From contig NC_006049.2 of the NCBI RefSeq assembly GCF_000006445.2, positions 1,178,001 through 1,242,000 on the forward strand: DNA of 64,000 nt. The letters run 5' to 3'. Under the pieces are notes generated by a model. It was not told the DNA's origin, made no database searches, and saw nothing but the letters and a program-made list of their open reading frames with translations. This DNA is from Debaryomyces hansenii CBS767 (taxonomy: Eukaryota; Ascomycota; Pichiomycetes; Serinales; Debaryomycetaceae). The translations under genes and the position numbers were made by a program. Shown piece by piece: positions 10,552 to 19,214 of the stretch. Each line of letters starts with the position of its first letter. Position 1 is the first letter of the stretch.

Positions 10552-10838
10552 CGCACGAGCCATTAAGTATTATGTCTATTATTTAGGTATTTTTTATACT
10601 AAATTTTGCTGTTCGTACCCTTAGAGATGTACTATCTATTTGCAAATGGGCGGTACGAGTACAATGAAAAATACATGTAAAAAAATGCTTCTCAGAAACA
10701 ATCCAATTGTCTAGTCATATATCAAAGCAAATACTTATCGATAAATCATTAATAAATTCTTTAAAATCCATATAGATGAAGATAAATTTATTGGCTGATA
10801 GCATATAACAATATTTATTTAAATTTACACTAACAGGT

Positions 10839-10960
10839 GCTCCAGTGGCGCAGAGGTTAGCGCTTCGTGCTTATAGCTGTATTACGACGATTTGGTTATA
10901 CCATAAGTCACGGTCGTGTGAGGAACGCGACGGTCGTGGGTTCAAACCCCTCCTGGAGCA
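10839..10960 (+). tRNA. tRNA-Ile (anticodon UAU), with 49-nt intron
   Basis: Acceptor GCTCCAG (10839-10845) pairs with CTGGAGC before the discriminator A at 10960. The D arm is GCGC...GCGC. The anticodon stem TCGTG pairs with CGCGA (10926-10930) and the loop holds TAT at 10872-10874. The intron 10876-10924 sits one base 3' of the anticodon, the canonical site, and contains TATA able to pair with the anticodon, as in yeast pre-tRNA-Ile(UAU). The T loop TTCAAAC supplies the B box. The T stem has one apparent T-T mismatch (positions 50:64). A run of ten T at 10967-10976 is the Pol III terminator. Confidence 0.95.
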
Positions 10961-10966
10961 TTTGTC

Positions 10967-10976
10967 TTTTTTTTTT
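10967..10976 (+). terminator. Pol III terminator of tRNA-Ile
   Basis: Ten consecutive T residues 6 nt after the tRNA 3' end. Confidence 0.8.
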
Positions 10977-11267
10977 GAAGTCCCGCAGAGATTGCTAGAA
11001 GTGGATCTTTATGAAAGTATTTTTTGCAATTGATAAAAGCTCAATGCTAACTGAATAGCTTCATCGTACCAATGAATGATGCGTGTAATATTTAGCACTC
11101 GCCTAAGATAGATTTGGGCTCTTTTAGAATGGAAGGCTACCGTTAATCATAATCTGTTTGTAGTTTTAGTCATTTCGCACGACTCATAATTTTTCAATCA
11201 GCTCATCTCAATATCAGTGAAGACATAAATCTAGTAAACGACTTAGGTTTGTGAAGTAAATAAAGAA
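10977..11267 (+). promoter_or_regulatory. UTP6 promoter with RRPE- and PAC-like elements
   Basis: AATTTTTCA at 11188-11196 (inverse of TGAAAAATT, the RRPE core) is followed 3 nt later by AGCTCATC at 11200-11207 (PAC core, consensus AGCTCATCGC on this strand). The pair lies about 60-80 bp upstream of the start, the usual arrangement in ribosome-biogenesis genes. Motifs are seen; function is inferred. Confidence 0.55.
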
Positions 11268-12563
11268 ATGGCTGAGAAAGTTAGATACTATTTGGAACAG
11301 TCAGTTCCAGAATTGGAAGATTTAAAGAGGAAAGGGATCTTCGATAAAAATGAAATCACCATGATCATGAGAAGAAGAACTGATTTTGAACATAGAATTC
11401 AGGGAAGAGGATCAAAGCCAAGGGATTTCTTGAAATATTCCGAGTTTGAAACCAACGTGGAGAAGTTGAGAAAGAAGAGATATAATAGGTTAAACAAAGT
11501 GGGACTTATTGATACCAAACCTAGTTTGTCGGATTGGGCAGGATCAAGAAGAATTTTATTTATATATGATAGAGCTACTAAAAGATACCCCGGTGACATG
11601 AACATATGGTCGCAGTACTTGAAGTTCGCAAAGGCAAATGGTGCTATCAAGTTGATCTATAAGGTGTATTCACGTTTGTTACAATTACAACCAAGAAACA
11701 TTGATGCGTGGTTATCAGCAGCTAAATATGAATTTGAAACCAACGCCAATGCCAAAGGTGCTAGAGTCCTATTCCAAAGAGGGTTAAGATTAAACCCTGA
11801 TTCGTTTGACTTGTGGATCTCGTATGCCCAATTTGAATTAACGTACATTTCAAGATTATTAGCAAGAAGAAAGGTGCTTGGTTTAATTACTGAAAAGCAA
11901 CAGAAGGACGAGATGGACAACGAGAAGACAAAATTAGACAAGAATATTTCTGCATCCGGTGTTACTGATGATCTTGACAGCGACACTATTAACTTGCCGA
12001 TCGGTGACGATGAAATGAAGGAAGAATTAACCCATTTACCAGAAGCTGACATGAATATGTTAGGTAATCCCGAAACTAATCCAGCATTGAAGGGGGACGT
12101 AGCGTTAACTGTTTTTGACTTGTGCATTCCTGAAATATTAAAGGCTGTTCCAAAAGATGCTGCTGCCTCTAAAAAGGATGATAAAGCATTTGAAATTATA
12201 AATCAATTTTTGATACTTTTCGATAAATTCAGTGACTTGAATAGAGATTACTTGTATTCGCATGTTTTAAATTACGTACAGACCAACTATCCAAATGATT
12301 TGAGAACGTTGATTATTGACATTACCTTACCCGTCAGAAACATCGACACTAATGACGAAAGCTTATCCGAATTATTACAGTTATCAGTTAATAAATTTAT
12401 TGCATACAAATTGAAGCTTAATGATTCAAAACAAAAGGAAACGCTTATTAATACCTACACCCAATTCTTGACGGACAGATTCCTCCATTCCACTACAGAC
12501 AAACCTTCAGAAAGAGTTGATGCATTATTGCGTGCAATTATTAAAAAGTGCCGTACTATTTAG
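11268..12563 (+). CDS. UTP6: U3 snoRNP / SSU processome HAT-repeat protein
   Basis: A 431-residue component of the UtpB subcomplex of the small-subunit processome, needed for 18S pre-rRNA processing in the nucleolus. The N-terminus (VRYYLEQSVPELEDLKRKGIF, then IMRRRTDFEHRI) is the Utp6 signature. HAT/TPR-like half-repeats follow at ~80-190 (IFIYDRATKRYPGDMNIWSQYL; YKVYSRLLQLQPRNIDAWLSAAKYEFE; LFQRGLRLNPDSFDLW). A conserved motif, LPEADMNMLGNPETNPALKGD, follows a charged linker. Length is like S. cerevisiae Utp6 (440). It converges on the next gene with only 11 bp between stop codons. Confidence 0.95.
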   Translation: MAEKVRYYLEQSVPELEDLKRKGIFDKNEITMIMRRRTDFEHRIQGRGSKPRDFLKYSEFETNVEKLRKKRYNRLNKVGLIDTKPSLSDWAGSRRILFIYDRATKRYPGDMNIWSQYLKFAKANGAIKLIYKVYSRLLQLQPRNIDAWLSAAKYEFETNANAKGARVLFQRGLRLNPDSFDLWISYAQFELTYISRLLARRKVLGLITEKQQKDEMDNEKTKLDKNISASGVTDDLDSDTINLPIGDDEMKEELTHLPEADMNMLGNPETNPALKGDVALTVFDLCIPEILKAVPKDAAASKKDDKAFEIINQFLILFDKFSDLNRDYLYSHVLNYVQTNYPNDLRTLIIDITLPVRNIDTNDESLSELLQLSVNKFIAYKLKLNDSKQKETLINTYTQFLTDRFLHSTTDKPSERVDALLRAIIKKCRTI

Positions 12564-12574
12564 AACACTATATA

Positions 12575-13432
12575 TCAATCTTGTTTAGCAAAGCCAGCTT
12601 CTGTATCTAAACTTCTATACATATTTTTAGAAATTTTAGTAGTCAACAAACGATAACTGAATGCTAATACAATTGCACTTGTAAGGGTACAGGCAAGACC
12701 CATGTAAGTTAAAAACAACGAGTAGGACATGGCAATAAATTTAAGTGGGAATCTGTAGAAACCGTCTGAGAATGGCAAGCCGTTATTAGCAAATTGTTCG
12801 GCTTGTGATCCATAGTTCTTCAACCCATCTAACCACCTGACGGCAAAGTTAAGTGTTAAATAGTTTCCAATCACCACTCTCGTAGTATTAGTGCTTGCTG
12901 ACCAAGCAACGGCACTTATGACTGTGTTTTGTTCAGGAATGTTGTTCGATGGTTTGGTTACCATAAGGTTCATGGAGCTGTCGACATCCAAATGTGAATC
13001 GTGAATTTCACCTCTGAAGTTAAATGTCAAAGGAACATAGGCTCCACCCTTTTCGAGATAGTATGGTTCACTGCTCAATGGAATACGGCAACTAAATGGC
13101 GCATCTTCATGGATGTACAATTGAAACAAGTGGAATAATTCATCAGTAAATCCAATAGTACAGTTCACATCCTCATTAACTCCGTATTTAAGGGAAAATG
13201 GCTTACCTGTTTCCTGACAATTTGGAAATGGTACGTATATGATTTTTTCTTTATCATCGAAGTTATGTTCACCGTTTTCAATGTTTCTTGAAATACAATC
13301 TATGAATACTTCTTGGCCTTGTTCATATGGTTTAATCTCTAAAGGGATTTCCCCCTTTCTGTCCAATGGAAAAAATTGTCCGAAAGCATATTGTGCTAAT
13401 GCTAGCCCACTGAGTATATGTAAAAGCTTCAT
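12575..13432 (-). CDS. Fungal secretory-pathway type I membrane protein, function not recognised
   Basis: A 285-residue protein with a clear N-terminal signal peptide (residues 1-19: hydrophobic core LLHILSGLALAQYAF), a lumenal domain of ~210 residues with conserved-looking cysteines (DCISRN, PNCQETG, NCTIGF, FSCRIP) and N-glycosylation sequons (NCT, NTT). A single membrane helix (~residues 235-258) leads to a short basic cytosolic tail. The plan suggests an ER/Golgi protein. It may correspond to the yeast Psg1 family (Ykl077w, linked to Pma1 stability in the Golgi), but I hold that at low confidence because I cannot align it. It is a real gene by length, codon use and context. Confidence 0.75.
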   Translation of the reverse strand: MKLLHILSGLALAQYAFGQFFPLDRKGEIPLEIKPYEQGQEVFIDCISRNIENGEHNFDDKEKIIYVPFPNCQETGKPFSLKYGVNEDVNCTIGFTDELFHLFQLYIHEDAPFSCRIPLSSEPYYLEKGGAYVPLTFNFRGEIHDSHLDVDSSMNLMVTKPSNNIPEQNTVISAVAWSASTNTTRVVIGNYLTLNFAVRWLDGLKNYGSQAEQFANNGLPFSDGFYRFPLKFIAMSYSLFLTYMGLACTLTSAIVLAFSYRLLTTKISKNMYRSLDTEAGFAKQD

Positions 13433-13604
13433 TATTATTTATAAAAGATACAATCCAATAATTATTAGAATGAAATCAACTATTTAGATTGCGTATAGGT
13501 TTGATGATCAGTGAAAAATTCCGCGTCTACACAATATGCACGTCCGTTTCTAGAAAAAAATCTATTCGATATAATACAACAACTATAATACAATCCTATC
13601 TATT

Positions 13605-14948
13605 TTACCCTTGAGTACACCAACCCATCTGCACAAAGAATTCGTAGATCTTAGACGCCTTGTTGACATCTATTTTCAACGATTGTCTAGCATCTTTTTT
13701 CTTAAGAATACCGTTGTTTTTCACTGCTTCCTTCATCAATTGATTCTTAATAGCAAGATAAGGTTTTGGTAGGATCCTCAAGGTAGCACACAACTGTTTT
13801 TCTTCGTTCGAAAGCAATTCGAAATCTGCAGCATGTGAAATATCCAAAGGCGCCCTTGTGTTGCCAATTTTTGGCTTGAATTCTGGTTGAGGGGAGTTCG
13901 CCAACGAGTGGCTTTTGCGCCCATTGGCAGGAATTGGAGTGTGTCCGCCCATCGCCCCCGAATTCCTTCCATTTAATCCAGCACCATTGCCCATTCTTTG
14001 GTAATGTGCCATTCTGATCAACTTGTCCTTTTCGAACTTACCACCATCCTCAATGGTAGTGATCCCGTTACGTCTCCAGTGTTGCAACTGCAGTATTCTA
14101 ATACGGCACTTAAGTTCAGTGAGGATGTCTCTACTAAAGTCATTGAAATCCTCGGGAGTGAGGATCCTGATTAATGCATTGATCTTTTTCAAGAGATCCT
14201 TTTCCTCTTTCGATTTCCGTTTATCTATACTGATGTTTTTACGGTATTCCAATAAATTGTTTAAAAGAAGAACGCGCTTTCTCTCGGCTCTCGTGGTTAA
14301 CCGTGAATTGTAGATATCCAAAATGGTCAACTTCACCTCGATATCTCCAAGCGAGTCTTCGGGATCGAATACCATGTCCTTGACAGGCACCTCTGCGTCG
14401 TTTTCGGCCTCGACATCAAACTCAAGTCTACCGGGCATAAACCCTTGGATTTCGTGACATAAGGGCACGGATGCCACTGATTTCGATTTGGGTGGTGGCA
14501 AGGGCATGTTTTTACGAAACTGCAACCTCTCCTTCCGTTGTTCCAAGAACTTGCTGGGAGTGATATCACTGAAATCTTTGTCCATTTCGGGCAACGGATA
14601 TTCCTTCGAGTTCAAATAGATATCAAAGTAATGGTTCTTGACCTCATCCTTCGACCTGTTGCCAATATGATCGGCAATATCCTGCCAGTTTCCCAACCCA
14701 AACGTCTCACAACCCTGCACCAAAAGCAACTCCTCGTCCGCACCCCAGTCCTTATCAAATATCGGATACGTATTCTGTTCGATTACTTGGTAATCGTGCC
14801 ATGGTTTGTGGTCGCCCGTAGCCGATCCTGATGCAAAACACGGAACACATAAGTCGTAGTCCGCACATATGGCACATTGGATCCGTATCCGGTTGGTGCA
14901 ATCCGACGAACACACGTCACAATGATATAGTCTCGTTTTGGTCTCCAT
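13605..14948 (-). CDS. ADA2: SAGA/ADA histone acetyltransferase adaptor Ada2
   Basis: A 447-residue adaptor that binds and stimulates Gcn5 in SAGA and ADA complexes. The N-terminal ZZ zinc finger (residues ~6-50) shows YHCDVC, IRIQCAICADYDLCVPCF and flanking His. A SANT domain follows (~65-115: DKDWGADEELLLVQGCETFGLGNWQDIADHIG). The middle includes the conserved EFDVEAENDAEV acidic patch (~180). A C-terminal SWIRM domain is at ~365-447 (LLSNEEKQLCATLRILPKPYLAIKNQL). S. cerevisiae Ada2 has 434 residues. A six-unit 11-bp tandem repeat lies 17-82 bp upstream of its ATG, within its promoter or 5' UTR. Confidence 0.97.
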   Translation of the reverse strand: METKTRLYHCDVCSSDCTNRIRIQCAICADYDLCVPCFASGSATGDHKPWHDYQVIEQNTYPIFDKDWGADEELLLVQGCETFGLGNWQDIADHIGNRSKDEVKNHYFDIYLNSKEYPLPEMDKDFSDITPSKFLEQRKERLQFRKNMPLPPPKSKSVASVPLCHEIQGFMPGRLEFDVEAENDAEVPVKDMVFDPEDSLGDIEVKLTILDIYNSRLTTRAERKRVLLLNNLLEYRKNISIDKRKSKEEKDLLKKINALIRILTPEDFNDFSRDILTELKCRIRILQLQHWRRNGITTIEDGGKFEKDKLIRMAHYQRMGNGAGLNGRNSGAMGGHTPIPANGRKSHSLANSPQPEFKPKIGNTRAPLDISHAADFELLSNEEKQLCATLRILPKPYLAIKNQLMKEAVKNNGILKKKDARQSLKIDVNKASKIYEFFVQMGWCTQG

Positions 14949-14964
14949 TCCTGTCCCTATATTC

Positions 14965-15030
14965 TTCTGTACTCTTTCTGTACTTGTTCTGTACTTGTTC
15001 TGTACTCGTTCGATACTCGTTCGATACTCT
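14965..15030. repeat. Six 11-bp tandem repeats upstream of ADA2
   Basis: Six head-to-tail 11-bp units of the form TTCTGTACTYG / TTCGATACTCG fill 66 bp, ending 17 bp from the ADA2 start codon. Units 2 and 3 are identical; the others differ at 1-3 positions. The period is close to one DNA helical turn. Confidence 0.85.
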
Positions 15031-15707
15031 GTTACGCCTCTACCGTCTGTTTCTATGTCAATCTGTCCTCAAGTAGCCTTTTCGTCAATACTAGTATTCC
15101 AGAATAATACCTTACCACTCAATACTAACCGTCTGTCCAAACTAGCCGATATTTTTCCGTTATCAGAATTGATCAAACGTGTGCTATCAACAATACCAAT
15201 ATTACCGCCAACACTAACAATGCCAATAATAAGTCAATATATCCTCGTTCTTTCCCAGAAAAGCTCCTAGATGTATTAACGCTAATGTATACGTTGTATA
15301 GACCCTTTCGTCTACTAAATATACCTATGATGCCGTTTGCAACACTATGATAATGCAATCTTAACTGTACGCTCACTACTATAATAGCCATAGTTAACTG
15401 TCAGATTATCCGCGAGTCATATATTGGGGTTTTGTGTAATATATTATTAACTCCGAGAAAAAACCTTCGGGTTTACGCCCTGTATATCGCGTGATGTGGG
15501 AAATTAAACCAGTCACATCCTCTCGTGACCATTTGAAACCATTTTCCTGTGTATAGACCAGATGACACAAACTCCCGCAAAGTCCAAAATTTTTCACATT
15601 TTCCACCTTTTCCACTCACTGCAGCAGAGTAAAAGAGAAAAATCCTATACATTTTCTTCGGTTATTATACTTTTTTGATCTATAATTACAAATACTAGTC
15701 AGCTAAG
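15031..15707 (+). promoter_or_regulatory. Divergent ADA2-RPS17 intergenic region, RPS17 promoter
   Basis: Shared upstream region of two divergent genes. It includes an inverted GTCAC...GTGAC pair at 15512-15529 and pyrimidine-rich tracts at 15595-15660 near the RPS17 start, as is common in ribosomal-protein promoters. A 72-codon frame on the - strand (15173-15391) ends in a hydrophobic tail; see findings. Confidence 0.5.
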
Positions 15708-16541
15708 ATGGTATGTACATATAAGAACACATTGTAAATAGGGATATACAACACGGATATTGATGACACACATATAATGCTAGAGGAGACGTGATAAGCG
15801 GACATAAAGAGAAATAAAATTTTGCATGAGTGGACAACAGCAACCTAATAGTATGGAAAGGACATAGAATGAAGCACGTAGTAATAGAGACGTGGAGAAT
15901 GAATGAACAGGAAGAAGATAAATGATATAGGATAATCGATAGAGTAGACAAATATCGAATGGTGGAAAAAAGTCAGTCGACGTGAGAAGTGCATAGTGGT
16001 GGAAAATTTTGATAGTTTTTATAAATCTGGAGTCCATTACCTGTTTCTGTCTCACGGCTGCAATGCGTGTCAAAGAGACAACCGTTATATATCCCAGCAA
16101 GTGAAAAACATATACTAACAGAAGTTATAGGGTCGTGTTAGAACTAAAACTGTTAAGAGAGCCTCTAAGGTCGTGATTGAACGTTTCTACCCTAAATTAA
16201 CTTTAGATTTCGAAACCAACAAGAGATTAACCTCTGAAATTGCTGTTATCCAATCTAAGAGATTAAGAAATAAGATTGCCGGTTACACCACCCACTTGAT
16301 GAAGCGTATTCAAAAGGGTCCAGTTAGAGGTATTTCTTTCAAGTTACAAGAAGAAGAAAGAGAAAGAAAGGATCAATACGTTCCAGAAGTTTCTGCTTTA
16401 GACTTGTCCCACACCAACGGTCAATTAGAAGTTGACTCTGAAACTGCTGATTTAGTCAAGACCTTAGGTTTCAAAATTCCAATCCAAACCGTTGCTATCT
16501 CTGCTCAAAGAGGTCCAAGACGTTTCGTTAAGAGAAACTAA
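15708..16541 (+). CDS. RPS17: 40S ribosomal protein eS17, two exons
   Basis: Encodes eS17 (137 residues) of the small ribosomal subunit. Exon 1 is just the ATG (15708-15710). The intron 15711-16130 (420 nt) starts GTATGT and ends with branch point TACTAAC at 16113-16119 and acceptor TAG. Exon 2 (16131-16541) restores the conserved N-terminus [13 protein letters not shown], which would be lost if the gene were started inside exon 2. The core [19 protein letters not shown] is near-identical in yeasts. An intron directly after the start codon is typical of this gene in yeasts. No C/D box snoRNA signature was seen in the intron (no CTGA box). Confidence 0.97.
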
Positions 16542-16663
16542 ATGGATAGATAATGTATTTAGTGTATTATCTTTTTATGTGCAATTAATAAAAAAGAACT
16601 CGTTTTAAATATTACACAGTGCTGTACAATATATAACTATGTTTATTAGAGACAATGTAGTAG

Positions 16664-17377
16664 TTAGGTAATATCGCTGAGAAACTCGTTGGTGAGGACA
16701 TGAATTCTTTTCACCTTGTCGTCGAAGTCGCCTCGAGCTGTCTCCAAAGATGATGCGTAGTCGTTGATGGTGTCATTAAGATAATGGAACCTCTGCAACA
16801 AAACGAGTCTATTCACCACCAATCTTTCTATTAGTCTCCTCTGGGCGTCAGCGTTTTCTAACCCCTTTGCAGCCCATTCTTGGAAGGTCATGCCTAGCGA
16901 AAGCTCGTTCTGGAGCGCATAAGTTTTGAGTGCTTCATCGAATGTTTCGTCTTCAACACTACAGCTTAGTGGGGCTCGATTGGTCTCGAATTTAGTTGCA
17001 GCTAAAATACCCATATGATTGTCAGTGTCAAATTCCGCCGGTTCTGGTTGCATCTCATGTTTCAACGGTGACAAATGGAGCTTTTCTTGTTTTGTTCTGA
17101 TTGGTGAAAGTGGCCTTTCTAAGGTTAACGTGGAGTCAAATGTGTCGTTCTTGCAATCGGAGCTTCCATTAGGGTTAGCCAAGAGCTTATTCAACATATC
17201 TTTACGCCTGACAGCTTTGGCAGGAGATAATTCGTTCTCACCTAGATCATATCCTGACACCCCACCTAATTCATACTTGATCTGCTTATGCGCCGGAGTC
17301 GACGTTGCAAATGAATGATTCGATTGTTTTATCTCGTCCATATCATGACTTATCTGTTTATTCGTTGGGATTTCCAT
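16664..17377 (-). CDS. Unrecognised protein with C-terminal helical domain (possibly Ecm11-like)
   Basis: A 237-residue protein I do not recognise with confidence. The N-terminal ~130 residues are polar and probably disordered, with SP/TP sites (ELSPAKAV, RPLSPIRTK, LSPLK) suggesting CDK phosphorylation. The C-terminal ~100 residues are strongly helical: MTFQEWAAKGLENADAQRRLIERLVVNRLVLLQRFHYLN, then a second long helix. The pattern aliphatic-x2-EW-x3-G followed by charged helices resembles the C-terminal domain of Ecm11-type meiotic proteins, but this is a weak visual match. It converges on RPS17 with a 120-bp gap. Confidence 0.6.
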   Translation of the reverse strand: MEIPTNKQISHDMDEIKQSNHSFATSTPAHKQIKYELGGVSGYDLGENELSPAKAVRRKDMLNKLLANPNGSSDCKNDTFDSTLTLERPLSPIRTKQEKLHLSPLKHEMQPEPAEFDTDNHMGILAATKFETNRAPLSCSVEDETFDEALKTYALQNELSLGMTFQEWAAKGLENADAQRRLIERLVVNRLVLLQRFHYLNDTINDYASSLETARGDFDDKVKRIHVLTNEFLSDIT

Positions 17378-17556
17378 ATTGTTACTAATGATATTTAAAA
17401 AGAAAACTACTATAGCGGCTATTTGGGTGCAAGTATATTTCGCAGCTTTTAAATATTAGTCTATAAATGAAACTAAAAATCTTAATTACTTAGAATTCTT
17501 GAACAATTTACAATTCAATGTGTCCGTGGTGTTTCGGTTATTGTTCGTACGGTGAC

Positions 17557-18951
17557 CTAGTTATCTATTGTGACATTCTCATCCTCTTCATCTGTTTCAT
17601 TATCGCTTTCATTATCATCATCATTATTCTCATCATCACTAACAAATACACTCGCATCGAAATAAAGAGAAGGATTTAATCCAGATATGTTAGCAGATTT
17701 TGCCTCTCCATCCAATAAAAGCTCACTCATGATTTTGCCTGTGCCCGGAGCATTATTGATACCCCAGCATGAATGGCCTGATGCCAAATATAATCTTTCG
17801 ACATTTGTTTCCCCGATTAACGGGCCACTTGATGACGGAACATCTAACACTGGCAAATAACAAGCCTGTCTTTTTAAAATGTGACCTCTGCTTAAATTTG
17901 GCGAAATTTTACTCACTTGCTTGAATAGCTCATCACATTTAGATTTGACGACCTCGACATCATCAGTTGTTTCAGGAACATCGACTGCAGAATCCCCTTC
18001 TCCACAAACATACACTTCGTCTTGTCTAGCATAGATTTCCGGTGATATGTAGGACCGTGGGCCCGTTTTAAGTTCTGTGAATATGGCAAATGGTGAAACA
18101 GGTTGGTCTTCAAAAGGTGATATGGTGATGGAATGTGCTCTCAATCCGGAGATTGGACAGTCAGGTAATATTTTCGACGTCCATGGGCCCACAGAGAGTA
18201 CAATTTGGTCACCTTGTAAGGTCACTATCTTATCTTCACTTGATTTAAGACTGGTGGGTCTATATTTAATCCCGGTTGCTACACCAGTCTCCATTGAATA
18301 TGTAATTTCGCTTACCTTACCAAGAATTAACTCAAGGCTTCCCTTACTCTCTTCTTCCGCTTTCTTCAACATAAACGATGTAAATTTATATGGATGAACT
18401 TGTCCCGTTGTATCAGTATCCCCCAACATCGAACAGCTATCGATTATTTTATCATTTATCCAATTCAAATCCTTTGGTAATTTGGATCTTGACCTCGGAC
18501 TCGACGAACTAAAGGAATTCTTTGTGGCTTTAGCATTCTTTTTTCTTGGAATAGTCAGTTCGCCATCTTCTTTATCTGCCTGATCCGTAGCTTCTTCTGG
18601 TATTTTAGTTATATCTCCCTCCAACGATACAGTCGTCAATCTTCTATATCCCCATTCTTCACTTCCGTTATATAAATCACTCAATTCCTGATGCAATTCG
18701 AAAGATAATGGTACTATTTGTTGCGGAAATGCCCACAAAGCTAATAATCCTCCTGCTTTACCACTAGCTCCACCTGCAACTCTCTTGCTTTCAATTATAG
18801 TGATATGGTATTTACTAGGATCAAACTTTTTATGCTTAACAATATAATAAGCCGTACATACACCAATGATACCAGCACCTACAATGATGATATGTTTTTT
18901 CCCTTCATGTTCTCCTGAAGGAACAGAATTAAATTGCAAGTATTCTGACAT
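17557..18951 (-). CDS. TDA3: FAD-dependent oxidoreductase of the DAO family, Tda3-like
   Basis: A 464-residue DAO-fold flavoprotein (S. cerevisiae Tda3, linked to late-endosome function; its reaction is not established). The N-terminal Rossmann motif IIIVGAGIIGVCTAYYI (~residues 19-38) is followed by ITIIESKRVAGGASGKAGGLLALWAFP, as in Tda3. Conserved downstream segments are LGDTDTTGQVHPYKFT, VLSVGPWTSKILPDCPISGLRAHS, EIYARQDEVYVCGEGD and YLASGHSCWGINNAPGTGK near the C-terminus. A low-complexity Ser/Lys insertion (~130-155) is shorter than in S. cerevisiae, and an acidic Asp/Asn tail of ~30 residues ends the protein. Confidence 0.9.
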   Translation of the reverse strand: MSEYLQFNSVPSGEHEGKKHIIIVGAGIIGVCTAYYIVKHKKFDPSKYHITIIESKRVAGGASGKAGGLLALWAFPQQIVPLSFELHQELSDLYNGSEEWGYRRLTTVSLEGDITKIPEEATDQADKEDGELTIPRKKNAKATKNSFSSSSPRSRSKLPKDLNWINDKIIDSCSMLGDTDTTGQVHPYKFTSFMLKKAEEESKGSLELILGKVSEITYSMETGVATGIKYRPTSLKSSEDKIVTLQGDQIVLSVGPWTSKILPDCPISGLRAHSITISPFEDQPVSPFAIFTELKTGPRSYISPEIYARQDEVYVCGEGDSAVDVPETTDDVEVVKSKCDELFKQVSKISPNLSRGHILKRQACYLPVLDVPSSSGPLIGETNVERLYLASGHSCWGINNAPGTGKIMSELLLDGEAKSANISGLNPSLYFDASVFVSDDENNDDDNESDNETDEEDENVTIDN

Positions 18952-19214
18952 GCTATATTTATTCCTTATTCTCCTAGTATTCCACTTGAATGGTCCGCAA
19001 TAAATATACTTATATATATTTTAAAGCAATTAATCAGAACAATCAGCTCATTTTTTGATTTGAGTATTTTGTGTAATTAGTAACCGGCATGCATTTTTTG
19101 CAATCAACTAAGCTTATATTGTTATAACTACAAAATATATGTATGGGAGATCCTAACTATGACAATCTAACATTTCGGACATCAAATCTGAATGTAATAT
19201 ATAGGTGAACAAAG

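Noticed and set aside
15711..16130. snoRNA inside the RPS17 intron
   Set aside because: A TGATGA-like string occurs, but no CTGA box was found in the intron and no stable H/ACA architecture was evident by eye.
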